A stretch of DNA of 64,000 nt, from positions 401,131 through 465,130 of the forward strand of contig VZRR01006570.1 in assembly GCA_013398015.1 (NCBI GenBank), read 5' to 3'. The DNA is from Oreocharis arfaki (Eukaryota; Chordata; Aves; Passeriformes; Paramythiidae). Below, in pieces: positions 22,915 through 33,669 of this stretch; position 1 is the stretch's first letter, and the number at the start of each line of letters is the position of its first letter. Made by a program: the position numbers and the translations under genes. The notes beneath the pieces were generated by a model, which did not search any database, had not been told where the DNA came from, and saw only the letters and a list, made by a program, of their open reading frames with translations.

Positions 22915-23110
22915 GAAGGGGGTCGTGGAGTCCAGCTCATGGCCCTGCACAGGGCACCCCAAAAAGTGCCCAGCTCTGTGTGGGGTTTGGGGCAGCGTTT
23001 AGGGGTGTGATGAGCAGCAGCTGCACCTTCTGTGCCAGCCTCAGGGTGTCCCTGCCCTGGGGACAGAGGAGTGACAGGGCCCCCATGACCCTGTGTGTGG
23101 CATCTCTGCC
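22915..23110 (-). repeat. CR1-like LINE fragment, minus orientation
   Basis: The reverse complement carries the CR1 3' phrases seen at 57480-57812: the + strand reads ggagtccagctcatggccctgcacag followed by ggcacccc, the mirror of the ctgtgcagg...agctgaatcc segment there. The rest of the fragment is diverged and its right limit is uncertain. Confidence 0.55.
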
Positions 23111-26100
23111 CAGCCCTGAGGGGTGACTGCAGCTGGGCATGACACGGATAAAACCGAGCCTGAGGAATGTCTGACCTCCTGAGGGATCCCCAGGTCCTGT
23201 TTTCCTGTGGCTGGGAGTTGTTCAGTCGTGGGTTTATAAAGGTGACGTTGCTGACCCGGTTACCGAGCGTTTTCTTTCACAACAGGTGGGTGCTCTGGGA
23301 CAAAACAGGAAGGGCAGGCAGGATTCAGGATCAGCCATGGTGCCTGGGAATCTGTGATGGTGAGTGGGGAGCACTGGCAGCGATGGGAAGCTTGTTCTCC
23401 AGCAGTACAGGGAGAAATTGGAAGTTGAAGGAAACAGAAAGGTATCTGCTGGGTTCAGAAAAAAACACAGTTTTTTAAGGAAGAGGTTGTTACCTGGGGC
23501 AATGAGGTGGAGGCAGGTCTGCTGGGAGAGGGCAATGTGCATCAATGTTATTTTGGATGATGTTTGGGTGATTTTTTGCGGGTTTTTTAAATAGCTGCCT
23601 GGCCACAGAATTAGGAAAATCATCAGTGAAGAGGGAAGGTAAATGGGTGTCTGAGTGTAGCTAGTTAGTAACCATGAGAACAAATGAGCCCTCCCAGAAC
23701 AGCCTGGTGCTTTTTTTCCTGGTACTTTTTCTAATAAAATGTTTTGGGGAAAGGAGAGGCTTCATTGGGGGCCACAGTTACTCTCAGCCCTCTGTCTGAG
23801 GCAGCAGGACCAGTGATTTTACCCAGGCTATTGTAAATGCAGGTGCAGAGCTCCTGAGTGTGTCATTCTTTTATCTGAAAAATTACCCTGCTCTTTTCTA
23901 TGAAGAAAAAGGATCATTTAACTACAGCGCAGGCTGTTCTTTTAATATGGGGTATTGGGGAGGTATATTTCCTTTTGTGCAGAGGCAAAGGATATCTGCA
24001 TCACCTTTCTGAGGATTAGAACAAAGGGGGTGAATGGGAAGGTTTTCAAATGCATCTGTGATCCGAGCATCTGCAAAATACAAGGGAGTTGAATACATGA
24101 AAAGAAGAAGTTAATAATGCTGGGCTATAGAGAATTCTGATGCAAATGAACCAGAAGTTGGCAGAGACCAGTCTCTTTTCATTTCTGTTTTTGACAGTCA
24201 CAAGAGTGTGATGTAAGGCTTATAGTCAGAATTAATCCTACCTTGCGCTGAAGCTTCTGGATTCCACACTGATTTCCTCTGCATTTGTGTTGTTCTGATC
24301 ATATCAACTGTTTTGATGTTTCTGGTTTCACAATTGGATTTAATTTTTCCCTTTGCAGAGTTTTTTTCCAAGCATTAATTCTGTCTCTTCGAGTCCACGT
24401 TGTGCTGGCACTGGCTTTAGTTTGACTCTCCTCTTGGTGAAAAGCTCCATCTGATCCTCATCAGCAAACTGGATCCAGGTACTTAACTTCTGAAGGTCTT
24501 CCATCAAGATTTCATGTTTCTCAACAAGAAAACTAAAATTCGTTTTAAAAGTGTCCTGGTAATATCAAGTCACTGGTCAGAATTCTTTCTTGTGCTATCA
24601 AATAACTCCCAGGGCAGCACAAACCTGAAGGTCAAAGGAATAAAGAGCCTCAATTACAAGAAAAAATGACAGAGGATGAGGAACTTTTTTAATCCCTGGA
24701 CTGTTTTGTGGGGTGCTTAATACAGGGGTGGAGTGTTTGATAAGCCAAGGACTGCCCCGAGCAGAGCCACACAGGGAGGTGATGTCAGGGACTTGGCTGA
24801 TGGGGGACAACAAAGCTCTTGAACTTCAAACTGCAGCGTCTTAGGGCTGAAAGGAAATTTTTGGTAATGACCAAGCTGCAAATTGGCTCCCTGGTGGCTC
24901 TGAGAGCAGAAATCAGCGTTAACTCCCGGTGAGCTAACAAGGAGCAGCCTCCCTGCAGGATGGCTCAGTGTGTTTGCAGTGCTCCAAGGACCCTGGTACC
25001 TACTGAGGCAGCTGCTTTGGGATAAGGTTTTGCTGTGGCAGCCTAGACAAAAGAATGAGCCCCCCGTGTATCTTTATTCCCTTTGGAACAAGAACATGGT
25101 ATTTCACACCTGTACAGAGCCCGCAGTGATAATTCTTTCCCTTGCCAGTAACAAAAACAGGGTTTGGCCGTTTTACTTTTCCTGTCACCTGTTGAACTCG
25201 TGCCTGTTGCTATTCCAGCCCATTCCACAGCTGCCAGTGCCTGGTGACACACGATAACAAAGAGGAATCCAGTGCAGAGGAACCATCTCACTCTTGTTGC
25301 CACTCCTCAGGTTATTTTCAAAGCCTGGGCAGTTATGAAAGCTGGTGACCCAACTTCCTCCATTCTTACAGCAGGGTGTTTATCTTGCTCACTAAAATTG
25401 GGTGACTTCTGGCAAGGAAAGGCCCCAGAACAACCAGTCCCCCCAGTATCAAGGGCCAGCTGGTAGCTGGAGTGGCAGTTTCAGTATCTTTGAGCAGTTT
25501 GTGATGGCGTTGGGGTGTGTGCTGGTGATAGTCCAGGTGATGGAAATAAGCCCTTTTCCTTTAAATACTGAGAGCTGGAGTTCTGTGAGGAGAGGTTCTG
25601 TCATTTCTCCTGTCCTAAATACTGGAAGCACTGGTGGCTTCTGGGCAGGAAGCAACTGCAATTCCCAGGCCTCCCCAAAGCAAAGGTATTTTATAGAAAA
25701 CCAAGAGGTTTTCCCCACAGTTCCCTTTGGTCTCTCTCAGAATTGCAGACAACGTTGACTCTGCCAATGTGAAAGTTTAGCCCAGTAAAGGTTTTAGGGG
25801 TGTTTGGCTTTAGAAGGATCCTACAGAAAACAGAATTCAGTCCTCTGGGCTGCACATCTTGCTGGTAGTTTGGTTTAAAATCCAGTGCTGTAGGTCCCTA
25901 CTTGCAGAAGGATCCGGGAAACTGAAGCAACCAGAAGCTTTTAAATTTTCCAGTTCATCAAGCTGCTTTCCTAAAAAGAATCAAGGTCTGCTATGAACCA
26001 AGGTCCTTCCTCAAAAGGATCCCCAATTTTCCTGGGAACAGTAAAATGGTGTGATAAGTAGACCAGTTTTTAAATTATTTTTATGTACAAGTGGAAACCC

Positions 26101-26874
26101 ATCCAATTCAGAACGCTTCTGGGGCACAGGCAACGACACATTTCCTGTGTCAGGGAGATTACAGTCTTGACAAGGTTGATAAAGAGGAAAGTAATTGGTT
26201 TTATCTGTTTTGAAGGCAGAAAAGCAGACTCCATTAGTCACTCAGGGAGACACAGAGCACCTCCCAAACACCCCAAGCCATTCTCCACCGGTCTCTCTCT
26301 CCCTCCACATCCTGCTTTGAAACAGGAGGTAAGTCCTGGCTGCATACTTTTATATTCTTCTTCATGTTAGATTTCTCCAAAATTTCTCCACTTCTCTTAC
26401 CTAACTTTCCTTTCCTGGCTGCCAGCAGCTCTCAGTCCTACACTGCCGCTCTCAAAGATGACCTGGGGATGGAGTTTGGGTATCAGGCCAACATTCCCCA
26501 TCGCTTGTCTCAGATTTATTAACCCTTGTGCAAGTCCCATTAATGTAGTTCAGCCTCAAAACTGGGACAATGACATTTACATAACGATTGGGGGTATTGG
26601 TAATCAGCCTGAATAATGAAAAGCATTTCCCTGTGTTTGTGTCAGTGTGTGACTATTGGGAAACAATTTATTTGTCACATCCACGTGCCACCACCTCCAT
26701 CAGAACTTGGGCTTCGTGGTACCTTCTTATTTCTCGTGATTCCTCAGGAACTCTGAGTCATCAGAGGCTGTTTGGAATTAAGGTTGGGAGGTAAGAACGA
26801 TGTTCTTCAACCCTGTTAGATGTTAATAGAGACAATTTGCTAATTGCTTCCTGCTCAGTGGAAATGCCTCCTGC

Positions 26875-27826
26875 TGGAGGTAGGTTTGGGGTGTAGGTGG
26901 AGGCTGAACAGAGCCTCTCTGTACCAGGCACATCTGTGCAAGTTGTCAAACAACAGCATTTTGGGGAAATTATCTTTTTTGTCATTTCTAGGAACTGAGA
27001 GCCCCAGTAGAGGGGGGAAAAAAGCAGGATGTTTTTATGCTCATTTCTCAAGTTACTGCCAACATTTCTCTTTATTTTCTTCCCTGGGAGAAAGGAAGCA
27101 CAGCCTGGGTTAGAGTGCTGAGCTTCAGTGTTCTGCTCATGGCATTAGGGAGGACGTGCTCAAAAGGGACCTAAAACTCTTCTGTTTCTCCTGTCACTGC
27201 AGCCTGTAGAGGGAAGAGCTGGCACAGCCTGGGGGACACAGCCTGGGACGCTCATCCCGACTCCCAAGCAGAGCTCCCAAGGTCGCTGCTGAACTCGCCC
27301 AGCTCAGAGCTGCTGTTTTAACTGCAGCCCTTTTATAAATAGGACAGGCTCAGCTGCTTAGCAGTCTTATCTCCACCAATTACCAGGGATAAGTGCTCCT
27401 CGTGCTGCAGAGTTCAGGCCTCTTACAAAATATTGAGCGACCGCAGGGAAGTCGCTGCGCTGGGGGAAGAACAACCTGCCACTTGAAATGTTTATTTTTG
27501 AGCAGCCAATGTAAATTGTCGTGGCTGTAGTGGAGATTTATCACTTTCACCCAGCTGAATTTGGAAGAATTCATCCCAAGAGCCAACTCAGAGGGCAACC
27601 TGTTCCTTTGTCAGTGAGGGGTGGCTGGCAGAGGCTCCGTGTCCAAGCATCTCTCCTGGGATGGTTTTTCACTTCAGGTTTCAGGGCAATGTTTGACTCC
27701 CTAAAGCTGAATTGCTGCCTAGTGTCATGTTCTGGTGTCCCCTTACACTTTGAGAATCCCTTTCAGCACATTAAAGACATTTGAGGCTCTGAGGTATCAT
27801 TAACCCCACAGAGCTGTGTATTGTTG
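26875..27826. repeat. Left copy of a 953-bp direct duplication
   Basis: Starting at tggaggtaggtttggggtgt, about 952 bases recur at 27828-28780 with only a handful of differences. Substitutions include catttctaggaactg against catctctaggagctg, and one extra A occurs in an A run. The copy ends at tgtattgttg directly before the single n at 27827. See the right copy and the finding on false duplication. Confidence 0.95.
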
Positions 27827-27827
27827 N

Positions 27828-28780
27828 TGGAGGTAGGTTTGGGGTGTAGGTGGAGGCTGAACAGAGCCTCTCTGTACCAGGCACATCTGTGCAAGTTGTC
27901 AAACAACAGCATTTTGGGGAAATTATCTTTTTTGTCATCTCTAGGAGCTGAGAGCCCCAGTAGAGGGGGAAAAAAAAGCAGGATGTTTTTATGCTCATTT
28001 CTCAAGTTACTGCCAACATTTCTCTTTATTTTCTTCCCTGGGAGAAAGGAAGCACAGCCTGGGTTAGAGTGCTGAGCTTCAGTGTTCTGCTCATGGCATT
28101 AGGGAGGACGTGCTCAAAAGGGACCTAAAACTCTTCTGTTTCTCCTGTCACTGCAGCCTGTAGAGGGAAGAGCTGTCACAGCCTGGGGGACACAGCCTGG
28201 GACGCTCATCCCGACTCCCAAGCAGAGCTCCCAAGGTCGCTGCTGAACTCGCCCAGCTCAGAGCTGCTGTTTTAACTGCAGCCCTTTTATAAATAGGACA
28301 GGCTCAGCTGCTTAGCAGTCTTATCTCCACCAATTACCAGGGATAAGTGCTCCTCGTGCTGCAGAGTTCAGGCCTCTTACAAAATATTGAGCGACCGCAG
28401 GGAAGTCGCTGTGCTGGGGGAAGAACAACCTGCCACTTGAAATGTTTATTTTTGAGCAGCCAATGTAAATTGTCGTGGCTGTAGTGGAGATTTATCATTT
28501 TCACCCGGCTGAATTTGGAAGAATTCATCCCAAGAGCCAACTCAGAGGGCAACCTGTTCCTTTGTCAGTGAGGGGTGGCTGGCAGAGGCTCCGTGTCCAA
28601 GCATCTCTCCTGGGATGGTTTTTCACTTCAGGTTTCAGGGCAATGTTTGACTCCCTAAAGCTGAATTGCTGCCTAGTGTCATGTTCTGGTGTCCCCTTAC
28701 ACTTTGAGAATCCCTTTCAGCACATTAAAGACATTTGAGGCTCTGAGGTATCATTAACCCCACAGAGCTGTGTATTGTTG
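27828..28780. repeat. Right copy of the 953-bp direct duplication
   Basis: Begins immediately after the single n at 27827 and repeats 26875-27826 almost base for base. It also ends at tgtattgttg, but then continues into unique sequence (ccttaattcc). The pattern of allele-like differences plus an n at the junction suggests two haplotypes laid end to end by the assembler rather than a real tandem duplication. Confidence 0.95.
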
Positions 28781-29532
28781 CCTTAATTCCTTGCACACTG
28801 GCCTCTGGAAAGAAGGACTAAAGAGAAAGTTTGGCTCCAAATCCTGTACTTTCAGGAGTGGTGTAATGTGGCCAATGGTATTTTCCCACATCTGGCAACT
28901 GCTTCCTCTTTTTCAAGTTTGTTTCAGCTTTTATTGACCATCAGTTATTTACAGCTCCCTGGTTCCCCAAAAACACATTACTACATAAAGGAAGAAGACA
29001 AAAAAAAGAATCCCCAATTGCCACATTCTCATATGGTGTAACTTGCTCTTAGCATGTGGATTCACTCTGATGTGATCTATCCAGCAAGCTCCACGTGTGA
29101 GCATGGCCTCTTTAAAGTAGCACTGGCTGAAGATGCAATTTTGAACTTACAAAACCTGATGGGTTTGGTAACTGAAGAATTGTTTTCTTGTTGGCATCTA
29201 TCCAGGGGCTTGACCCCACCTCGGTTGAAGTCTGTGGACAAAGCAACCTACCAAAACCTTTTGGCTTTTTCAGTTCAAGTACAGACTGGAAAATAAGTTT
29301 CTTACATTTCACCACTTTATGTCTGTACTTGAGATTGAGTGATCCTCACAAAGCGGCGTCCGCTGTCACCCGATGATGAAAGGCCAGATTAAGGTAAAAG
29401 TTCGTGACAGGTAGTGGAGGGAGATGCGAGCAGGGTGTGAGGGAAGCCTGTGCCAACAGCCGCACCCTTGGCAAAGGGCGTGGTGTGCGCTGGAGGGCAA
29501 AAGGCAGATGCAGAGGAGGGGACGGTGCAGTC

Positions 29533-29850
29533 TGTGCCTGCTCTGAGAGGGCACGATGGAGGTGAGATGGCTGGGGACGTGGGATGGTGGGAGATGGGAT
29601 AGTTGGAGGTGAGATGGCTGGGGACGNGGGGTGTGTGTGTTGTTGCGGGGTGGGAGGGTGTGAGATGGGATAGCGGGAGGGGAGAGGGTTGGGGGTGTGG
29701 GAGGGTGGGAGAGGGATGGGATGGTGGGAGATGGGATGTTTGGAGGGGTGGGATGGCTGGAGGTAGGAAGTGTGGGATTTCTGCAGGGGTGGGATGGTTG
29801 GACGTGAGGGGTGTGGGCTGGCTGGAGGTGTGGGGTGCCCCACGTCCCCC
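29533..29850. repeat. G-rich minisatellite upstream of NADK
   Basis: Imperfect tandem units of roughly 20-30 bases are built from gggatggtgggagatggg, gttggaggtgagatggctgg and similar blocks. The + strand is nearly free of C and the - strand is C-rich. A single n lies at 29627. Many GGG and GG blocks could form quadruplexes. The array ends just before the N gap in the NADK promoter island. Confidence 0.85.
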
Positions 29851-29901
29851 ATCAGCACCCCTAACGTGGATGTAACCCAACGCGGTCCCGGACACTCAGG
29901 C

Positions 29902-29992
29902 NNNNNNNNNNNNNNNNNNNNNNNNNNNNNNNNNNNNNNNNNNNNNNNNNNNNNNNNNNNNNNNNNNNNNNNNNNNNNNNNNNNNNNNNNNN
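29902..29992. other. Assembly gap of 91 N
   Basis: A run of n interrupts the CpG island at the presumed NADK start. The sequence resumes with gggcccgccggcc. The true length is unknown, and part of the promoter or first exon is probably missing. Confidence 0.97.
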
Positions 29993-30146
29993 GGGCCCGC
30001 CGGCCCCGCGCCCCTCACAGCGCCCGCCGCCGCCAGCTCCGCCGCGGGGCTCGGCCCTGAGGGACGCCGTGAGTCGGGGGGCCGCGGAGGGCAGCCCGCG
30101 GGGCAGCGCGGCCGGGACGGGCGGCCCTGAGGGGGGAGCGGGGCGC

Positions 30147-30275
30147 GTGTGTGTCCCCGGTGCGCGTGTGTGTCCCTCCGGTGCCCGTCCCTGTGTCCCT
30201 CCGTTGCCCATCTCTGTCTCTCCGGTGCCCGTCCCTGTGTCCCTCCGGTGCCCGTCCCCGGCGCTTGGCCCTGTG
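30147..30275. repeat. GC-rich minisatellite just inside the NADK transcription unit
   Basis: About four to five imperfect units of roughly 25 bases with the core gtgtccctccggtgcccgtc follow one another. The array lies directly downstream of the suggested first-exon donor, so it would be at the start of intron 1. Together with the array at 29533-29850 it brackets the promoter gap. Confidence 0.8.
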
Positions 30276-30560
30276 TCCCCTCCCCGGTCCCTGTCCCCTC
30301 CGGGGCCGCTCGGGCCGCCGGCCCTAATGCCCGCATCCCGGCCCCGCACGCTGCTCCCTGCGCGGGCTCTGGGGTGGCTCCGGCAAACCCCGGCGGGTTC
30401 CCCATGGGCAGCCCCGGGGCGGGACCCTTCCCGCAGGGATGAGGGGCCAGCCCCGCTGTTTGCCCCCCGAGGGTCCGGCTCTGGGTTTGGGTGGTTCGTG
30501 CCCCGTGCGTGGTGGGGTTCCGGAGAGGAAGGGTTAACAAGTGGACTTGTTTTGCCTGGG

Positions 30561-33500
30561 CCGTGGGCACGTGGTGATCATACTGCCTGGTTTTTGGTGG
30601 AAATAGCAGTTGGGTGTGTAATCAAAACCTAAATTTGCAGCTGCTGTCGGACTGCTGGGTTTTAACAGGGGTTTTGGTTTTTTTCAAACGCACTGGAATA
30701 CGAAGTTCTAAACTAAACCTTTTGTCTGTCTGTTAGAGTTGTTCCTTTTTTTTTTGGGTTTAGTGCCTCAGGGATAGAGTCATAGGCGTGTAACCTCTGC
30801 TGGAGTGCTTTCTTCAGCAAAATATACCCAAAAAAAAGCTCCACAGAGCAGAGTGATCAAGCACACGGTGCTCTGTAGCAATAGGACAAGGGGTACCAGT
30901 TTTGGATGGAACATTATCCTCTTATGCTCCAAGAGAAAGTTGATAATAAAGTACAAAACGAGCTCTGAATGACCATTGCAATTTCTAAGAAATCAGTACA
31001 AATGCTGCTGCTGGAGGTGGGTTCAAATACTGCGAGGGTTTTGTCAGGATGGACCCTGCAGTAATCCTTTAACCAGGATGATTTAGGGCCGGGCATTTGC
31101 AGGAAAATTGTTACGAAATAACAGCTTACAAGCATGATCGTTATAAAATAAAGTTAAATCTCGTGGTGTTTTGCAGCCCTGTGCTCTGTTTGGGGATGTC
31201 ACAGGGGTTGTGCAAAGGTGGTTTGATGAAACCCTGGAAGTTCTGGTTCAGTGAAATTGAAAATGGGAAATTACAATAAAACTGGAGTTGGATACGTGTG
31301 AGAGGTGATTCACCTGGCTGCTGTCACCATCCCTGATATTTATTGTTAGAGATTGACGTTTTCTGAGCTGTCCTTCGTTGTGCAGTGTTGGACATTGAAA
31401 AAAATACTTGTTTTTCTTGTGTTGTTTTTATTCTGGACATGATTTAAAACAGAGCAGCCTTTTCATTAGGTTGTTAGCATGTGCTTAAAAGTTTTTTGGA
31501 TCCAATCCTGGAAGCTGTTCAGTGGTAGTTTTGTCTTATGTCAAGTCTGCTTATTCAATAAAGGTCCTGTGAGGGAATGTTAATTAAACAGTACATGGTG
31601 TAAGCTGTAGTTAAAACATCCTGAATTGGAAAGTATTACATGGAGGGAATATCAAGTTCTTAGGCTGTATTTAGTAGGTCTGTACACTTCTTACTCCCAG
31701 TTTTGTGCTAATCTGATTTTCTTTACTGTCAGCATGTGTCAGATGAACATTCTTCAATCAGAGTCACATGGAAACACATCTTGCTTATTACATAAATTAT
31801 TGTTCTCTTCCTCCCTTACTCAACCAACGGGCACAGAATTTATATATGAGCTTGAATTGTCTAAAAATAGAGGTACATTTTGCTAATCTTAGCTAGACAA
31901 AATTGCAGGTCTGTTGCAATGGCTGTTTCCCAAGTCATGGTCACAGGTGACACAGCAATGAGTAACCCCCAGCTAAACATTGATACCTTTCCAAGGGCAG
32001 GATGCTATAAATGATTAATGGCTGGCAGTAATTGCACCCCTTTGTAGCGGTGCTCTCCTTGGGTAAGCCTAAGCTACAGCAGCAGCAAAAGTACTTTCTA
32101 ATTTGATTAGGTGATGGTGCTGTCTAATTTAGTAATGAATCTAAAATTACAGCTGCTTTTTGTTGATGGTTTTGTTGTCTGCAGGTTGGGGTGCTGGTGA
32201 AATTGTGGGGTTTGCCATCCTCTGGGGTCTTTCCCCCCCAGATATCCTCGTTGTGGGATGATTTCCCAGAGCCATAGTCCATTTTAGTGGTTACAGCGAT
32301 GTTTAGTTCCTCTCTCTGCAGGATAAGGTGGGAAGTTCATCCAAAGCGATGAAACCGTTGGAAAAACATCTGCAAATTTTTACTAAACCAACTTTTCCCC
32401 CCCTGTGTCGGAAGGAACTGACTTAAGGAATGTGCTGTTCCTCTGGGCGGCACTCACTTGGATACTATTTGTTTGTAGTTTAGTGTTTGTTTATGCACTG
32501 GAAGTCGGTTTCTATTTTTATTCTGATAAGATTTCTTCTTTACTTGCTTCGAGTAATGATGAGAACTTGCACACAAGATCTCTAGAACTTCTGCAGTTAT
32601 TTCAAATATGGGGGTTGTTTTGGTTTTGGGGTTTTTTTTTTACTTCTGCAAAGCTGTGCTCTCACCAGCTGTTTATCTTTCATTTGAGCCAGTTTGTGGA
32701 ACTGAAATATTGCACACTTGTCCTCATTTTGTCCTGTTTGTTTTGGACCATCTCCCCCATTTGTCAAAAATGAGTTAAGGGCTTAGGTATCATCCTCCAA
32801 CTTGTTTTTGTCTCTCCTCAGCTTGGTATTAACCTCTTTTTTTCCAAAAGCTGAGGCTTATTAAGGTTATTTCTGTTGCATTATTTGACAGGGTTTTTTC
32901 TTTTTGCTCTTAGAGTGTTCTATTTTATCTGTTCAATATATGTATCACCTAATAGGAGACTTCGTAGTTTTTCCTGAGCCTCGATTCCTTGGCACGTATT
33001 TAAAGCCTTTCTTTCTTTTCAATATTTAAAAGAAATTAACTTTATCTCTTATGTAACTGAAGACACGAATCTGTGCTGGTCTTGCAACAACTTTGTGCTG
33101 AACCTCTTCTCTATCTGGGAACACACAGGTCATTTTTAATTCCAGAGTCTTCTGATTACCTTGAAGAACTTCCCAGTTGCCCAGATTCTTTGGAGATGTG
33201 TTTATCAGTGAGTGTGAACTCTGTGTTTAGTGTGGCATGCTCCTCCAGATTTTCTTGCAGGGACTTTAAAGCACTTTGATTGCTAAAAAAACAATTATAA
33301 AAACCGCTGTGGGGGCACTGGGAAAACTCCACCTTGGTCAGCACTGCTGACCACAGAGCAGGAGCTGAAAAAAGCAGGGAGATGGCTCAAAGCACCGGCT
33401 CGTCTCGGCAGCAGTGCTCATCTTCTGGACAATTCCAGGAATTTCTTCATGTTTAGCACAATTCCAGTAATTTTTTGATGTTCAGCACATAACCTACTGA

Positions 33501-33669
33501 GAGAAGAGGGATTGTGTTAGCAAAGCTTCTGTTATTCTTTGAGCCAGCTGAAAACGTGATTCGAATTGAAAGGAAAGCTCTGTTACCTTTGCGAATACTG
33601 AGATTTTCCTTCTCCCTCTCCATCCCAGGGGTTGAATTTCTGTCTGGCTGAGGTTCCTTCAGTTCCAGG
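30561..33669 (+). other. NADK: NADK first intron and 5' leader, no coding exon seen
   Basis: AT-rich sequence lies between the promoter island and the first coding exon. I see no coding similarity. One or more noncoding 5'UTR exons may lie here (a plausible acceptor is ctctctctgcag near 32322), but they cannot be fixed without RNA. Just before the start codon, tccatcccag and ccttcag are both possible acceptors for the exon carrying the ATG at 33670. Confidence 0.5.

Larger units (their letters stand above)
15015..29530. other. GNB1-NADK intergenic region, no gene recognised
   Basis: No open frame here exceeds about 150 codons, and none looks like a known domain or is bounded by convincing splice sites. 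I looked for exons, RNA genes and processed pseudogenes and found none I can support. The region contains a CR1-like fragment (22915-23110), a perfect-spaced 20-bp doublet (22759-22798) and a large direct duplication (26875-28780). Regulatory DNA may be present, for example the GATA and MAF-like cluster near 27320-27372, but nothing proves it. Confidence 0.6.
29852..30560 (+). promoter_or_regulatory. NADK: CpG island, probable NADK promoter and noncoding first exon
   Basis: Base composition changes abruptly to GC-rich with frequent CG dinucleotides, especially at 29993-30150, unlike the AT-rich flanks. The island lies about 3.6 kb upstream of the NADK start codon, where a noncoding first exon is expected. 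A possible donor for that exon is ggacgccgtgagtcgg near 30068. The core is broken by the N gap at 29902-29992, so no start site or core element can be named. Confidence 0.7.

Noticed and set aside
27521..28738. Two identical 87-codon open frames as possible tandem paralogues
   Set aside because: They are the two copies of the probable false duplication and have no recognisable content.
15015..29530. tRNA, microRNA, CRISPR or viral-gene content in the large intergenic stretch
   Set aside because: I looked for cloverleaf box motifs, regular spacer arrays and retroviral-type long frames and saw none I could defend by eye.
29346..29895. Proline- and serine-rich open frames of about 170 codons on the - strand
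   Set aside because: They are translations of the G-rich minisatellite, and the repeat explains the composition.
29861..30632. Open frames of 160-225 codons on both strands at the NADK promoter
   Set aside because: They run through the N gap and the GC-rich minisatellite, where stop codons are rare by composition.
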